Part shown: positions 12,136 to 25,249 of the stretch, piece after piece | How positions within the stretch are numbered: the first letter of the stretch is position 1 | Layout: each line of letters begins with the position of its first letter | Position numbers and translations under genes: made by a program | The notes under the pieces: model-generated | Seen by the model: the letters and a program-made list of their open reading frames with translations, nothing else | Told to the model about the DNA's origin: nothing | Database searches by the model: none | Source: Moniliophthora roreri | Taxonomy: Eukaryota > Basidiomycota > Agaricomycetes > Agaricales > Marasmiaceae | Length of the DNA: 64,000 bases | Assembly: GCA_001466705.2 (NCBI GenBank) | Contig: LATX02000218.1 | Coordinates: forward strand, 303,127-367,126 | Reading direction: 5' to 3'

Positions 12136-14108
12136 TCATGGATCCGGGGGTCTCGTTCCTAGTTGACCCATTTCTACACAGTCGTTCTCTTGATCTGGAA
12201 TAGCATTCTCGTTGGGAACATGATGTACGATTTCGATAGAAGATTGTGCTGGTACCGCGGTGCGGGGAATGGAAGCGAAGCGGTCGATGTCCCTTGTTGC
12301 CGCTATCCATTCATCTATCAGCATGTCCCGTTTATGACTATCCGATTCCCACTTTGGGTGCTGGTACAGTCGATTCTGAATGATTCCATCATGAATAAAC
12401 CTAATGAAGTCCTGCCCTGGTGTGCTGTTCAGGAGAATCGAGGAGTGTCCGCCGTAGTCTTGCTTGAGGTGTCTGATGAGTGCAGCAACAAACGCCAGCC
12501 GCTCGTCTCCTTCCTCTTCAATACCTGGATACGCGCCCCAGGAATCCTTGTAGAGCTGTATCAAAGAGAGACTCTTCTGTTGGATATCAGGACTCGGATG
12601 AGCCCAGAGTTTGCTGGCAATGGAAAACGGAACGAAGAAACGGAGACCGATGGTTTTCGGATGTCCCTCTTTCTGAAAACGGGATATTGAATCGTTGAGA
12701 TCACAAATAGCCTCAACGCTGATGTTTTCAGCGAGGTGGAACCAATACTGGTGGAAAGCCAGCATCTGTATCCCTTCCTTCGAATGAAGTATCGGATCAG
12801 GTATACTCGGAGAACGCGAAACAGTCGTATACCAGCCCAATCCCTGTCGTCTAGTTTCCTGGAATTTCCACATGTCGCTGAGCTCTTCCTGCACATCTTC
12901 TTTTTTGAATTCCTCCCACATCGATAGTGTCCAGTAGTCAAGGACGCCGGACATGACGACCGATGGATACAACGAGGACAAAGATGAGACGACATTTTTG
13001 AAGTGAGGTACCATCGACGGGCTATCCTGGAACATTCGGGTCGCCCACTCGAGAGCCCGTAGCTCATACACCTTCAGATCAAATGGAGCGTACGAGTTCA
13101 ACACTCGCATGTCGTTGAACGGCCAGTCTCGCGGTGGCTTGACAGCCATCCACCAGTTGAATCCTCGCCTGTAGAGATATGATCCAAGGAACGGAAGTTG
13201 GCGTAGTATTATGCAGGAAGAATGATACACTGCCAATGCTTGGGGAGATTTGTATGGACAAATGAAGCAGAATGGTAGGATTTCGTCTCTTCCATGGTGA
13301 AGATCGGTGTACATGTTGGTAATGAGAGGTAGCACGGCGGTGACGATATAAAATCCAGCACCAAGCCCAACTGCAACCATGCAGATCGCGAATACTGCAA
13401 GGTTTCGGGTCCATGCAAGGTCGAGAAGCCCTGCGAAAAAGAGAAGCAAAGCGACCTCGAGGAGCACGGGAGTTGTCGCAACCAATTGTGGTACGCGCCA
13501 TTTCTCGAGACTATCGCGACGTAACTGACGGAGAGCTAGTGCTTCAGTTACCGTTCGCGTATGGGTATCTCGCGTGTGCTCTCGCAGCCACTGCTTGCAG
13601 AGAAGCGCCAATAACCCGGACATGAGAGCCAGGATAAGGCTGAGAAACCAAAAGCAGTTAATCAAGACTAACGATGCATCTGGATGGAAAGTCTCGGAAT
13701 CTGATCGAGTGACGTTCATGTTTGGGTCGCGTAGTTGTTGAGAGATTTGGGTGAGTAGGACAATAGTCGTGTCTTCGGGATCCTCTGACAACCATTGATA
13801 TGATTCGATTGCAAAAGCCGTTACAACAGCGGAAAATAGACCAGCCTATTCAGTGTGGAAGGGAGCTCAGAGAATGTCGACTAAGAGAAGAAAGGGACAA
13901 CGTACAAAAACCAATAATGTATCAATGTCTTCCTTCCAATTCTTCACCATGTCTTCGTCATATTTATTAACAGTCTCTAACAGGGCCGCCCATGACTGTT
14001 GAACCGTGTATTGCTTGTCTGGAATGGGAGCTGCCTGACATTGTCAATTTTACTATGCTTTACTAAAACGAAAACACCTACCGGTGGTTCATGTGTACCG
14101 TCTGCCAT
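12136..14108 (-). CDS. DUF6535 domain membrane protein (copy 3)
   Basis: Exons are 14108-14082, 14034-13906 and 13845-12136, with introns of 47 and 60 bp, both phase 0, encoding about 621 aa. The start MADGTHEPP is supported by an in-frame TAA three codons upstream. The core carries the same hallmarks as copy 2 (KNWKEDIDTLLVF, AGLFSAVVTAF, SGLLALLCKQWLREH, ALRQLRRDSLEKW, FFAGLLDLAW). Relative to copy 2 there are small in-frame differences near the middle (DMRVLNSYAPF versus DMRVLTTFDVNPAP), so both have stayed open after duplication. Four membrane segments are predicted. Function unknown. Confidence 0.87.
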
Positions 14109-15100
14109 CGAGAATTAAATTGCGGCCTCGTCTTGAAGCTCAAAGGGCCTCCCTATTGCTGGATGGGTGCAGTGGTAGTAGTTCGGCGCAGAGCAGCATG
14201 GTAGAAGTTATCGTGGGAGCCATACAGTTTCAGGTGATTTTAGATCTCATGCTTTCTACCACGATGTTGCCCTCCACGGCATTCTCACCATAAGATTGAC
14301 TGGGATGAGTCATAAATAGATTGAAGGTATGCTTGCTGTCGACGTTCGTTATTCACCGATGAAACTACTCACCAGCATGAAAAGCCCTCAAGTTTTGTGC
14401 CGTGTAGCTCCAAACTGATATCTCAGTTACCCTGAATCATTTCATCTCTGAAGAACCCATCTCTGGTTGCTGCAGCACAAGAGCTGTCGGTTCATCAACA
14501 TCAGATAGTACCTTGTCAGCTCAAGAAATGTACTGATAGGCGGTGTCGGTGGACGAAAGCGGTATCAAAAGCTTCCGAAGCAATTTCGTGGTGCGTTTCA
14601 ATGCGGCTGCCGGACGATTATCTCGCTAGTACTGCCAAATCTTTACGGACTGTTCTCGAGCCTAGTTGGTGGTGCTCATCGTGAATTGTCTACCATGTTA
14701 AGTGCTGGAAATTGGGAGACGAGAGGGATGGCGGTCAAGTGAAATATAGCTTGATTTTTACATCCTACCTACTTCCATATAACACAGATTGGAATTCAAC
14801 ATCATTCCTCAGGTCAAGCCCATCTGCCAATATAATGCCCATTCACATACTCTTATCACTACATAGCACATTCAAAATTGAATTGTTAATGATCATTTCT
14901 TCTTTCCAAATATCTTCCATGGAAAACATCATCTTGGCACCTGATCTAGAGAGTGTTCATTTCCTTGGGCATGAGTGGTATTCACTTGAGATGTGGGAGG
15001 TGAAAAATATGGCACTTCTGACATGGAAGGATCAGGAGAAGCTAGGAAATCAACCACAGGTGTATAAAATGAGGGTTGAGTGAGCATCATGGGAGCCCAG
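14109..15100 (-). repeat. Upstream module of DUF6535 copy 3
   Basis: Homologous to 8474-9340. At 14290-14240 the - strand reads YGENAVEGNIVVESMRS, the same motif as upstream of copy 2, but here it is separated from the gene by stops. The block at about 14700-14770 is shared with 6160, 8790 and 11800. Confidence 0.55.
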
Positions 15101-17830
15101 GTCAATGCCCACACTCACAATAATGGTGCATAGTTTGTGTAATAAAAGTCCTTGCATCCTTTCCTGTCGCTCTCTGTGCTCGTTCTGTCATTTGTTCATA
15201 AAATAACTATGAACTATGCTCAAATCCAGACGTACTACGATTCAATGAAAGGTAAGGGTTTGACATAGGTTCTATGGGATTGGTCTCAGACTCGGTATAG
15301 GTTGGGAAACCAGTGAATCTGACTGATTTGGACCCTGCTTAAAGAAAAGATCAGCATCATCACTCCAGGCAATTGCTGTAAAAGGTGACCTCTTACAGCA
15401 ATACCAGGCCAGGTTCTCCTTGTGTTTCAATTGGTGAACTCACCCCTGCTTTTGCTAGTTGTTGTCCGGAGCTTAAGGTTATTCCCCTTGCTCTGTTCAG
15501 AGTTAGGCATTGTAGAGTGTTGGAGGTATAGGGCGAAAACAGGCAGGAAAGCTCAGTACTGCCAACGAGAAATATTACCAAGGCTACCGGGACTAACGTA
15601 TATTTACACTTACTGATGATGTTGCTAATTTCTGACTGGATTTGGTCCGCTGCGTGGAAACAGTGAAGGCGAAAATCGAACCAAGTTCTCTAAGTCCAAA
15701 GTACCAAAATACCAAAATACCCTGTTCAGCTCAATAGTCAGCGGACAGTGATCATATAGAGATAAATATGACCGTACGGATGATGAACGAGGCCAAGCGC
15801 AGCGGCATTCCCTGGGATATATAAATCCTGTCGAGGCTATGTTGGAATCAACGTGGAAAATCAATCCAGTGCGATATAATGACACTTACTGAACTTTGCG
15901 GAAGCCTTTACAGCATGAGTCAAATGAGTTGGCGGCTTGCCGGCGACGTCAAGTCGTTGTACGCGTGGGAGACTCAAAAATCTCTAGCTCTCAATCCCGA
16001 CATTGCCCTTCGTGGTATTCTCGCAGTCATCCTCAAAACATCCGGGTCGCGTGGAGATCGAAACAGAGTGTTGGGAAGCTATTCTGGATGATGGAGACTG
16101 AGATGAATGTCGAATGGGCTTGAAGGTGCGCTGCTTTTACGCGATCGCCGGTGCTTTTCATCAACTAATACCAAGGGCGACTCACCAGCGGAGAAGCTCC
16201 CAACTTTTTTCGCCGTGTCTCAATTTTGTCACAGAGCCCTCAACTGAACGATCAAGATAGCCACTTACACCCTTACCTACATCTTTCGGGAAGCGCTCTC
16301 TTTTTTCGTTGGAGCATCAAGACCGCTCAAGCTCAAGTAGCCGTATCAAGATCGGATGGTGCCTTGGGGTTGGGTGCCTGTGGATGATCGTCTTCCGTGT
16401 ATACTACCAGGTGCCAGAAGGACGGCAGTACAGCGCGCCACTTCCGCCAGCATGGATTGGACTCCAACATCTTTCCGTAGGCTAATAGTGACCATGACTA
16501 TCGTGCATCCAATATTCAACTATGTACTCTTGTCGCTACGGAACGCATGCAAAACCGAATCACCAAGTTTCTGGGTTGTCATGAGTAAAACTGCCTAAGA
16601 CCCCACCCCATCGATCGACGATGCGATGAATTCATCAGGACCTGAAAGCGAACGGTACCTATAAGTATAGGACAGACGGGAAGCATGACAGTTACGCCTC
16701 AGTCAAACCGCGCCTCAGTCATCCGAGGAGCTCCGCACCGTTCGGTACCAAGAAGTCTCCTCCCTACAATATACCTCAGTTCGGCGAAAGCTCTTTGTGT
16801 TGGCGGTTGAATGGGCCTTACATCTTCGAGTAAATTCAACCACTTCTGTATTCCATATCTGCCTCCGGGTGCTGCATAGTCCATAGTGAGCTCAACGTAC
16901 AATCCAGTCAAATCAGTTCAAAACGAATCTGAGGATGGAAACAAGTATAATTTCGCGACCGAAATGATGTATCATAATTACTCTGCTGTATGTATATATG
17001 CGACCGAGTCACCTCTCTCTCGTATACAGGAACTAGGGGATATTATCGGCACCGGTGGCTTCCCGAGCTGGAAATATCGATAGATGGACCGTATTGGTAG
17101 TTTTGTCGGAATGCAAGACCTGGAGCGGAATGACGGTGGCTTCTGCTGAAGGAACGGGGACCCTGGTACCACTTGTTCCGGCCATGGGCAATGAAAAAGT
17201 ATCATTTGAGCTCGAAGATGTCGCTCTGAGAGTTGATGAGTGCTGAGGATCGGAATCATTTGCCAGGGAGTTCCCGTCGTCCTTTTCTCCTCGATCGGTG
17301 CCATGTTCGACCTCACCAGGAGCGGCAGACGCATTTTGTGCACTTGCATCTGGTACCTTCAGATTCCTGGAGGGTGCGAACTGGGCAGATGGTGTGTAAG
17401 CTGAAGGCTCGTGAGTATTATGACGCTATGAACATTATACTGGAGTACCTACAGGTATTATGCATAATTGCAGCAGCAAATGCTTTCCAGTCTTTTACTG
17501 TGGCGCTCTGCGCTCTCACTAGTATATGCATGGACATTTCACGTCAGAATTTTTGATGACGGGATATAGAACAGAGATAGACTTACTACGGTTGGTTGTG
17601 AGATAGATGCCTGCAGGAGATGGAGCCAGAGGATCTCTCTTTACGCTAGCGCAAAAGGATCGTGGTCGTGGTCTGAAGATGACTTGGTCCTCAATTTCGA
17701 TGCCACCTTCCGTTATTGTGACGACAGGAAACTCAATCAGAGTAACTGCGTCGGAGAGGCTATCTTCGACTACCTGAGTCGACATCGGTGTGAGGTGGGA
17801 AGAGAGGTTGGGATAGATCAAACATGCTCA
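15101..17830 (-). pseudogene. Two further decayed DUF6535 upstream modules
   Basis: One relic centres on 16022-15984, where the - strand reads ENTTKGNVGIES followed directly by a stop. A more diverged one centres on 17715-17684, where TITEGGIEIED occupies the same position in a short open frame that ends in a GTAAGT donor. Between them are the sequence similarities to 9.3-11.1 kb listed above. No DUF6535 body is attached to either. I infer repeated duplication of the upstream segment, or loss of the gene bodies. Confidence 0.5.
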
Positions 17831-19955
17831 ACCTCTCTTATGGCCACAGACTGAATAAACGGGATTGACGCGGATTCGATTTTGCAGAGGCCGTCCGTGG
17901 CCGTGAAGCACATCCGTGATCATCAGGTTTCGATATACAGCACTGGTATCCAAGGGCCCCGAGGGAGATATTATATTCTGACGTATGGGTGCGGAACTTG
18001 GTAGGTCGCCTGGAAGGTCACTTGTTACCGAGAGACTGAACTTGGAGAATAAAGAATACGGGATCCAACGGGATTTGGTTGTCAGACAACCCACTTAAAG
18101 AGTGACGAAAATAGAAGGCGAACGGACGGGAGCATGCGAAAACTATTTTGGTTTCGTATTGATGCAAGCCAGATTGGCTTCAGTGAGACCAATCAATCAA
18201 GCAGGGCTTCCATTAAACGCCTGTGCCAGTTAGGTCCGGTGCTAGACTTGATGCTTTAGATTTAATGATATTGATACAGATGTACAATGCAGAGACACCG
18301 GGCGTGGCGCCAGGGGACTTTACTTGATACTGGGCTAGCGCGTCGAGATCCTACGCGGCGTGTACGGCGAATCTGGCGGTCGGGGAGAAAGCAGTGTCTC
18401 GTGGGAAAGAAGTCATCCAGGTGCTTCTCTCCTTTCCTCCGTTTCCACTGTTACTACCACCGCGTCGTCCTGGCAGCCCTATCATCAAGTTTCAATTCGA
18501 GTGAGAAGCAAGACTGAGACCAGGTATCATTTGGTGATGGCCGTCCAAATTGCTTGTCGAACTGTAGATCGTTTTGCACGATCTTCGAACAAGCCATGTC
18601 CATTGCTCTCATTTCAAGGATTCTTATTCTCACAAGTGGCGTCTAGAAGCTGTCCGACTCCGATAATTTGACCCCAATGTACCATAGGAACATCCGTCGT
18701 GCCGCGGTTCTCAAACCATGGGTAAACGGGCTTTTCTTAAAGCTGTATGAATCCTAGTGCGTATCATGATCGACTCAAGATTTGACCGGTGCTTATAGGT
18801 TTATAGTTCTGAGCCTTTACCAGTGTCTAGGTCAAGAGACTACTGGCTCGAACAGCCGCTGTTGCAACACCTCGCGACTCCCGCCTGCGACTCTGAACAT
18901 TTCAAAGACTTCAAGACTGCAGACCCTCTTCAGTGATGCAATCTAACCTGGGCCATCTCAATATCTGTTGCTAGAATTTCCTCGTGAACCTGAGCAGATG
19001 AAGCATGCGTGACAACTCGTATTCTTGGTCAATGGTCGAACGTTTTGTAATAGAGACGGTTGGCTAATTCATCATGTATCACATCAGCAAAAACCGGAAA
19101 GTGTTATAACCTAGCTCCGGGGGATTATAACCTGGTTTTGGTCTGGTTGGTGGGGGTTATGACTGGTTTTAAGGGTTATAGTACCCTGCAGGTCAATTAT
19201 AAGCCCCGGGGAACTCATTATAGCACTACATCGTTTTTGCTGATGCAGCGTTCACCGTCTTGCCTTGAGGCATTCAAGTTCTAACGAAACTCATTCAAAT
19301 TGAAACACTTTGCCGGCTTGCTCCACGTCATGGCCGCTACGCGTCCGCACGCATGCCTACCGTACGTACTGGCTTCAAGGGTACTCCGAGTCATGGAGCG
19401 CCAAAAGCATTCTGGTTGGCTCTGGCTCATCTTGGGACAGTACCGTCTCCATTCTCCTCTCATGACCCTTTAATTCAGACGTTAACAAGTACGGGAAATT
19501 GTTGAGACTTGCGCTTTGAAGTCTGGTGATTCTACCCTTGATCATCATGCTTCTTCATGTCCCTGACGTCGTCTCTGCTTCAAGCTCTTCAAGTTGAGTA
19601 TGCCGTACAAATTGCTGGGTTGACATGGCATACGCCATGGGGCTTGCGAGTATGTAAGGAAAAGAAGTAGAAACATACGCTACTCAAAGTTCGAACAGCT
19701 CCACTCTCATTATTATCTCGTCTTCATGTACAGTATTCCGCTCTCCAGCTTCTCCACGAAAAGGTTGTCAACATATAATTGTCGCAGATGAGAGGCACAG
19801 AGAGAAGGATAGAAAAATGCAGTCCGAAACGAAACAGAACTTGAAAGAAGGTAAAACTAAGAGTGGAAACATATGATCAAGGATGGTAACATGCGTATCA
19901 TCTGACGTCCCAATGAAACTGATCAAAGGTGTACAGCTAGCAGGAGCCATCACAT
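17831..19955. other. Gene-poor intergenic region
   Basis: I see only short open frames with no domain, no coherent splice structure and no neighbouring paralog. A small imperfect inverted repeat lies at 19101-19227. The right end should contain the promoter of the next gene. Confidence 0.45.
19101..19227. repeat. Imperfect 127-bp inverted repeat
   Basis: The ends GTGTTATAACCTAGCTCCGG and, reversed, GTGCTATAATGAGTTCCCCG align with several mismatches. Internal GGTTATAA and GGGTTATA strings repeat. It may be a decayed short MITE or a hairpin; no clear target duplication is seen. Confidence 0.35.
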
Positions 19956-19964
19956 TATATAAAT
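19956..19964 (+). promoter_or_regulatory. Candidate TATA box
   Basis: TATATAAAT lies about 260 bp upstream of the proposed start of the disordered coiled-coil gene at 20224. The spacing would leave a long 5' leader, which is plausible. Only the motif and position support this. Confidence 0.35.
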
Positions 19965-20223
19965 GAAAAACACCGAGTGCGCGATTCCGTTGTCCAGTTC
20001 CCGGCTAGCTGTATCCGAAATTCTGCTTAGTCAGATATTTCAGTATCAAAGGCGCTGGAACATTGACAAGTGTCAAGTTTTCATCTTCAACATACGTGCA
20101 GCCAGCCAGCAGACGGGCTGAACTCTTCCTGCCATTCCTTCATTCTCTAATTCTCATCTTTATTTGGCGGTTGATTGAGCTACAGGCGCTGGTCGGTCTG
20201 TTCAAATTGAAGGAACCACAGAA

Positions 20224-23200
20224 ATGTACGTTGCGACAAGCTCTATCCTGTGCTGGATGATACCCATTGAACCCTTTCAAAAGGTCTTCACGAAATCAAC
20301 CTCAACCCCAGAACCTCAAAGAACGTATCGCCGCCCTAGAACAGCGGAACAATGCCACCCAACCACCTTCATCTTTCTCTACCTCATCCGCCTCCTCATC
20401 AGGTTCAGGCTTTCTTACACCACAAGTGACCGGCGGGACATCAGCTCTGAAGGACAAAATTGCAAGATTTGAGAAAAAAGGTGGAGTTCCGGTTCCACGG
20501 GGTTCATTCGGCTTGGGTGCGCCTCCTCCCAGCGAGAACGGTCAACCAAAAAGAAGAGGTGAATTGGTTGGGAATCGTATACCATCAGTCAAAACGCATC
20601 CTACAGGGTCTCTGAGTGCGCAAACGACTGGAGGCTACGGAATGATGGGAGGAGTTAGTGCACACACTACTGGCGTCACGGCTCATACCACTGGTTCTGC
20701 GAGTGTGACCACTCATATGACAGGGTCGACGATGGTGACGACACCTACGAGTGCAAAAGTTCTGGGACTGGAGTATAACGAGCATGACGAATCGACCGGA
20801 GGATTTGCGCCGCCTGATTCGTCCTTGGGAGCTCCTCAAGGATTGGAGTTTTCGTTTGCTAGGGATATGTCGTCGTCGCCACCACCACTACCATCTTCTG
20901 CGAGGTCTACTTCGCCCCAACCAGAAGATACGTTGGAGAGAGCCATATCGCAATCAAAAACCCGACGTGGACAGGCGTTTGCTGCGGCCATGGAGTTTGC
21001 TAAGAAGGCAGAGAGCGAAAGCAACAGCGTCTACACACGGGGGACATCGCCATCGCCATCGCCACCACCAACTGCTAGTCGAAGATACTCGTCTTTTGGT
21101 GCACCGGTGATCAACGGTGACACATCGAAGGAAAAGGTGAAGTCGTTGTCATTCTATGGATGTCATTGAAGTTAACCCCTTGAGTAGGATGAAACACCGG
21201 TCTCGCCGGGAACTATCCCTTCTACCCTCGCTAAAGAGGGCAAGACAGAGGTAGCTTTCATGGTTTTATGTATTTGCTCTGGGCTAAATGGTGGCTCTAG
21301 CATGAGGCACCTGCATCAACGCCAGAACTAGTTGCACCTACTGTCGAGGTTTCTGCGCCACCTTCCGAGCCCACTGCAAAGGAAGAGGTAATCGAAATGC
21401 CTTTTAACATTCAGAGGTAGCTAAATAAACTACGACTTCACAGGAGATGACACCACCTCTACCAGTGCAATCACCTCCACCAGCGGCTGAAAAAGATAAT
21501 GCCCCGTCTCCACCGGCCACGGCACCAGCTCAAACATCACCTGCATCGCCTCCCAAGAGCCCATCACCGAAAGCATCCGTTGCATCCCCCAAAAGCATGG
21601 CAAGTACGCTCTCAGAAGACAGCGATACTACCGTTGATGGGAAACCGGTATTGCGTGCCGATATCGATGAAGACGGTAAGTCATCGCTCATGCTCAAAAT
21701 TGTTAATCAAAATATTAATGCCAGAGATAGCAGATCTCTTCGTCAGGCCCATCAAACGTGATGGACATCGCTCGCCTCCGACCCCCAATCCAACCACTCC
21801 GAACATGTCTGCACCACCAACACCTCGGGACTCGGCGGTATCTGTACCGGCGACACCAAACCTCGATGTCCCTTCCGCGCGAGACTCGATTTTATCCACG
21901 TCAACTCGCGACTCCTTGCTCACAACGGAATCGGAAGCGAGTCCGAGCCACTTGGCAGTTGCCCACAAGATCTCACTGTCGCCTGTCACGGAGCGAGGAA
22001 AGGCGATTTTCATTCCTGGTACAAGGGAGCGAGAGAGGTCGTTGTCTACTGCTACCGCTGTCGCTTCGCCAGCCTCGGAGACACCAGAGACACCAACATC
22101 GTCCAGCGATCAAGTTCAAGACGAGTTTGGTGTCATCAGTCAACCACAAGCAAGGCCACGAATAAATCTCACAGTCACAGCTGAGAAGCAGACAAATCGT
22201 GCGTCGACTTTCTCTGCAATTGTGCACGGGAAGGTCAAGGAGTCCTATGCTTCACACACGTTGCCCAAACGCGCTCCTGCTCAAATTACACCTGTGAAAC
22301 AGATGCAGCCGGAAATACCAAACAGTCCAGGTTTCGGAGATCTTGCAATGTTGATGGCTCAAAGTGCTCTCTTGGAGCAACAGTTGACCGACAATGGTCC
22401 GCTGGAATTTGGCATTGAAAAGCGATTGAGGGAGGAGGAAGAACAGAAGCGATTGAGAGAAGAGGAAGAACGCAAAGCTGAAGCGGAGCAAGAAAGAGAG
22501 GAGAGAGTCAAACTCCAACGAACGCCTTCCACCAAAAGCAAGGATAGCAACAGGAGTAGGAAGTTGAGTTTGAAGAAGGCCTTCTCGAAGAGCTCCTTTG
22601 GAAAGAAGGAGCCGGTTCCAGTCCCAGTTCCACTAGAGCCTATACCTTCATCTCCTGGCCCCGAAGCCCGGAACCAAGAAGAGCAGATGAAGACAAAGAG
22701 TAAATCCATGGAAATGCTCTCGAACTCTCCACCACCGCGTATACAGCAGTCGGCATTGGAGCCTACTACTCAGAGTCTCGCACCACCATCCAGGACGAGA
22801 TCTACCTCTGCATCGACAGGAGGCTCGGATTCGGACGTTCCACCCACGCCACCACCCAAGTCACCCAACCACCAGAACAAATACTTTGCGTCTATTCGGA
22901 GGTTCGCCAGCTCTTCCGGTGCGTCATCGGGTGCTCCTACACATGTGGAGAAGGATGCTGACTTGTCGCCTGGTGATGGTTCTATTGATTCTGTACGCGG
23001 GCGGCCTCCTTCCTCTCAATCACATCATCCTGGTGCTGGTGCAACGAATGGGGACGGAAACCGAAATTCGGAATATAGCCCAGATCTCATTGGCTCAAGG
23101 ACTTTGCTTGAGACCCGGACCAGAACACGATCTGGATCTAGATCGGGGAGCATAATCCTCGTAGGTGCGGGGAGTCCGACGGGAAGTGTTGGGAGCTCGT

Positions 23201-23951
23201 ACTTTGCGAGTGCGGGGTCGGGTGCTGTTGCTGGATCGGGGTTGGTGACTGAAGCTGGTGTCAAGGTTGGAGTCGAGAGTCAAGGACAAACTGGAAGTGA
23301 GCGCAACGGAGATAATAGTAGCAAGGCGAGGGGCGACGGAGGATCTGAGGAAGTGACGCGTGGTGGCAGCTTGAAATGGCCTTCAACGACATCACCGAAG
23401 AAGCAGAGCAAGGTTGGACGGGCTGCTTCGTTTGCTGAGAAGATGTGGAATAGAGCGAGAACAAAATCGAGTGTCAGTACAGCTAGTGTGGCTGACTCAG
23501 GTATGTACTTTTGGTTCATCTGGTTATGAAGTTGTATATTGATAGCGTCGCAGATTACGAACCCAAAGTGTCAATATCTGGTTCCTCCACCTACTCGTTC
23601 GTAAACCCGCCTTCAACTTCGCAGTCGCTCATGCCTCCTCCATCACCTGGTCCATCTCTACATGATCTCATTCTTTCGGAACCACTGTCATTGAGTATAC
23701 CAGAGGTGTCTGAACCTGTCTCATACGACCAATCCCAAAACCAAACGCCGGCCTCGACCTCCTTAGCTTCTTCTACTTCTACTTCTTATTCCGACGCACC
23801 TCGAATCTCATGGATATCCACTTCATCAACCGGAACTGCTTCACCACTCTGGGACAAAGAACTATTCGACGCCTTCCCCAAGGTACCGGATACCACACCG
23901 ACACCCGGGCATAACAGGGACGACAGTCGGGGTACAGTTAAACTTGGATAG
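20224..23951 (+). CDS. Large disordered Ser/Pro-rich protein with coiled coil
   Basis: Seven exons: 20224-20225, 20284-21136, 21188-21250, 21307-21387, 21444-21675, 21734-23500 and 23554-23951. All junctions are phase-compatible, giving about 1131 aa. The start codon is split by the first intron (AT | 58-bp intron with GTACGT donor | G), so the protein begins MSSRNQPQPQNLKERIAALE. Near the N-terminus is ALKDKIARFEKKGGVPVPRG, followed by an HTTG/MTGS repeat tract. About residue 620-660 is a charged coiled coil (KRLREEEEQKRLREEEERKAE). Ser/Pro/Thr-rich linkers fill the rest. The layout resembles fungal scaffold or cytoskeleton-associated proteins, but I do not recognise a named family. Confidence 0.72.
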
Positions 23952-25249
23952 AACATACTAGACCTTTTGTTCACATATTTTGATAATCTACACGCTCGTT
24001 ATTTAGTGCTCTCGTGCTGCGCTGCTGCTTCCTTCTTAGTTATTAATCCCTACCCCATGCTCTCATTTCTCGACCTTTTTTGGATTTCATTCACCCCGCA
24101 TTGCGTATTTGCATCCTACTTTAGTTTACAGTGTAACATATACATATTCTACTTACAAACTACAAAAGTCGGTATGAGCCATGGGCTTCAAACTGGAAGG
24201 AGAATGGTGACGCAGGGACACTGAACGGAGGAGTCTGCTGCATTTGGTCTATCCTCGCCTCTGGGGGTTCATTCATAACTGTGCGCATTCCAAGTAGTCC
24301 TCTGTTCTGCCTATAACCTGCAGGCTCCGGTCGTTGCTCCGTAAGCCCTACCGAAGCTCGACCTCAAAGGAGATTCCCATGGTATGCATTGACGAAGCAT
24401 GCGGCCAAGCGCCGCGTTTGTGTTAATTTCAGGCACCTAGGTACCTAGTCCTCGACTGATAGAACCTATTTGCTAAACCTTTCAGGCCGTGTCACGGAGA
24501 CCAGTCCTCCCAGTCAAACCTTATGTAGTACTGCAATCAACGACACCGCCCATTCAATATCTGAATGTATCTTTGTTCCAGGGGCACGGGAAAGGCGAGG
24601 GTGAGGGCAGATGCAGGTGATCAGATTCATGATGAGAATGTTCATTTCTTTTTTCAATCAAGCCACCTTGGGGCACCGAACCTCGATCACGATGCTATCA
24701 ATCTTTGTACAGCTTCTAGTCATTGATTGTTCCTTCGATGAAGCATTCTCTCGCTCGGGGAGAGGTCCTCAATCATCTTCTGCTAAGTTGCGCAGAGACA
24801 GAACTCGCTCTCACCAACATTGAGTTTGCTGTGATATGTCATTCTAACTCAAGCTGTACCGATGCCTGATTCGATTCGAGCATCAAAAGTATGGATCTCC
24901 ATGAAGATTGCCAAGAACATGCTACCTTTGACTCGCTACCCGGGCTCCAAGGAGGGTGTTCAGATCGACGTGTGGGACGGCCGCTCGTCCACAACTGGAG
25001 AGTTCAGAGTCTCTGAAGAGTACGAGCTTGATTCTCTAGGACATTGAAGCTTCCTCAAAATGTGAACTTGAAGGTGGGATCGCTCTTGTTCTTTCGGTGA
25101 ACGTCTTCGATAATTACAGGAGGAGGAAGAGATCGAGGCTTTTTTTGATGAACGCTATGCTTGGATCGTGATATTCTCCAGCAGCCAAGGAAGATGCTCC
25201 AAAACTATTTCCTGAACAGGGGTTGTGAAAATTCGACACGGGCGCGGCG
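23952..25249. other. Intergenic
   Basis: The 3' flank of the disordered protein gene and upstream sequence of the flippase. A 62-codon open frame at 24862-25047 has no recognisable domain and no splice partner. Confidence 0.4.

Noticed and set aside
12163..12690. 175-codon + strand frame
   Set aside because: Antisense shadow of DUF6535 copy 3; a matching shadow occurs in copy 2.
17519..18094. Two adjacent - strand frames that might form a new gene
   Set aside because: The left frame contains the diverged DUF6535-upstream motif and the right one has no partner or domain; it is better treated as a relic.
19081..19220. GGTTATAA/GGGTTATA strings considered as telomere-like repeats
   Set aside because: Too few, irregular, and not TTAGGG; they lie within an inverted repeat.
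19060..19284. 74-codon + strand frame
   Set aside because: It lies over the GGTTATAA-rich inverted repeat; no domain and no splice context.
24862..25047. 61-codon + strand frame upstream of the flippase
   Set aside because: No recognisable domain, no spliced extension and no paralog in the window.
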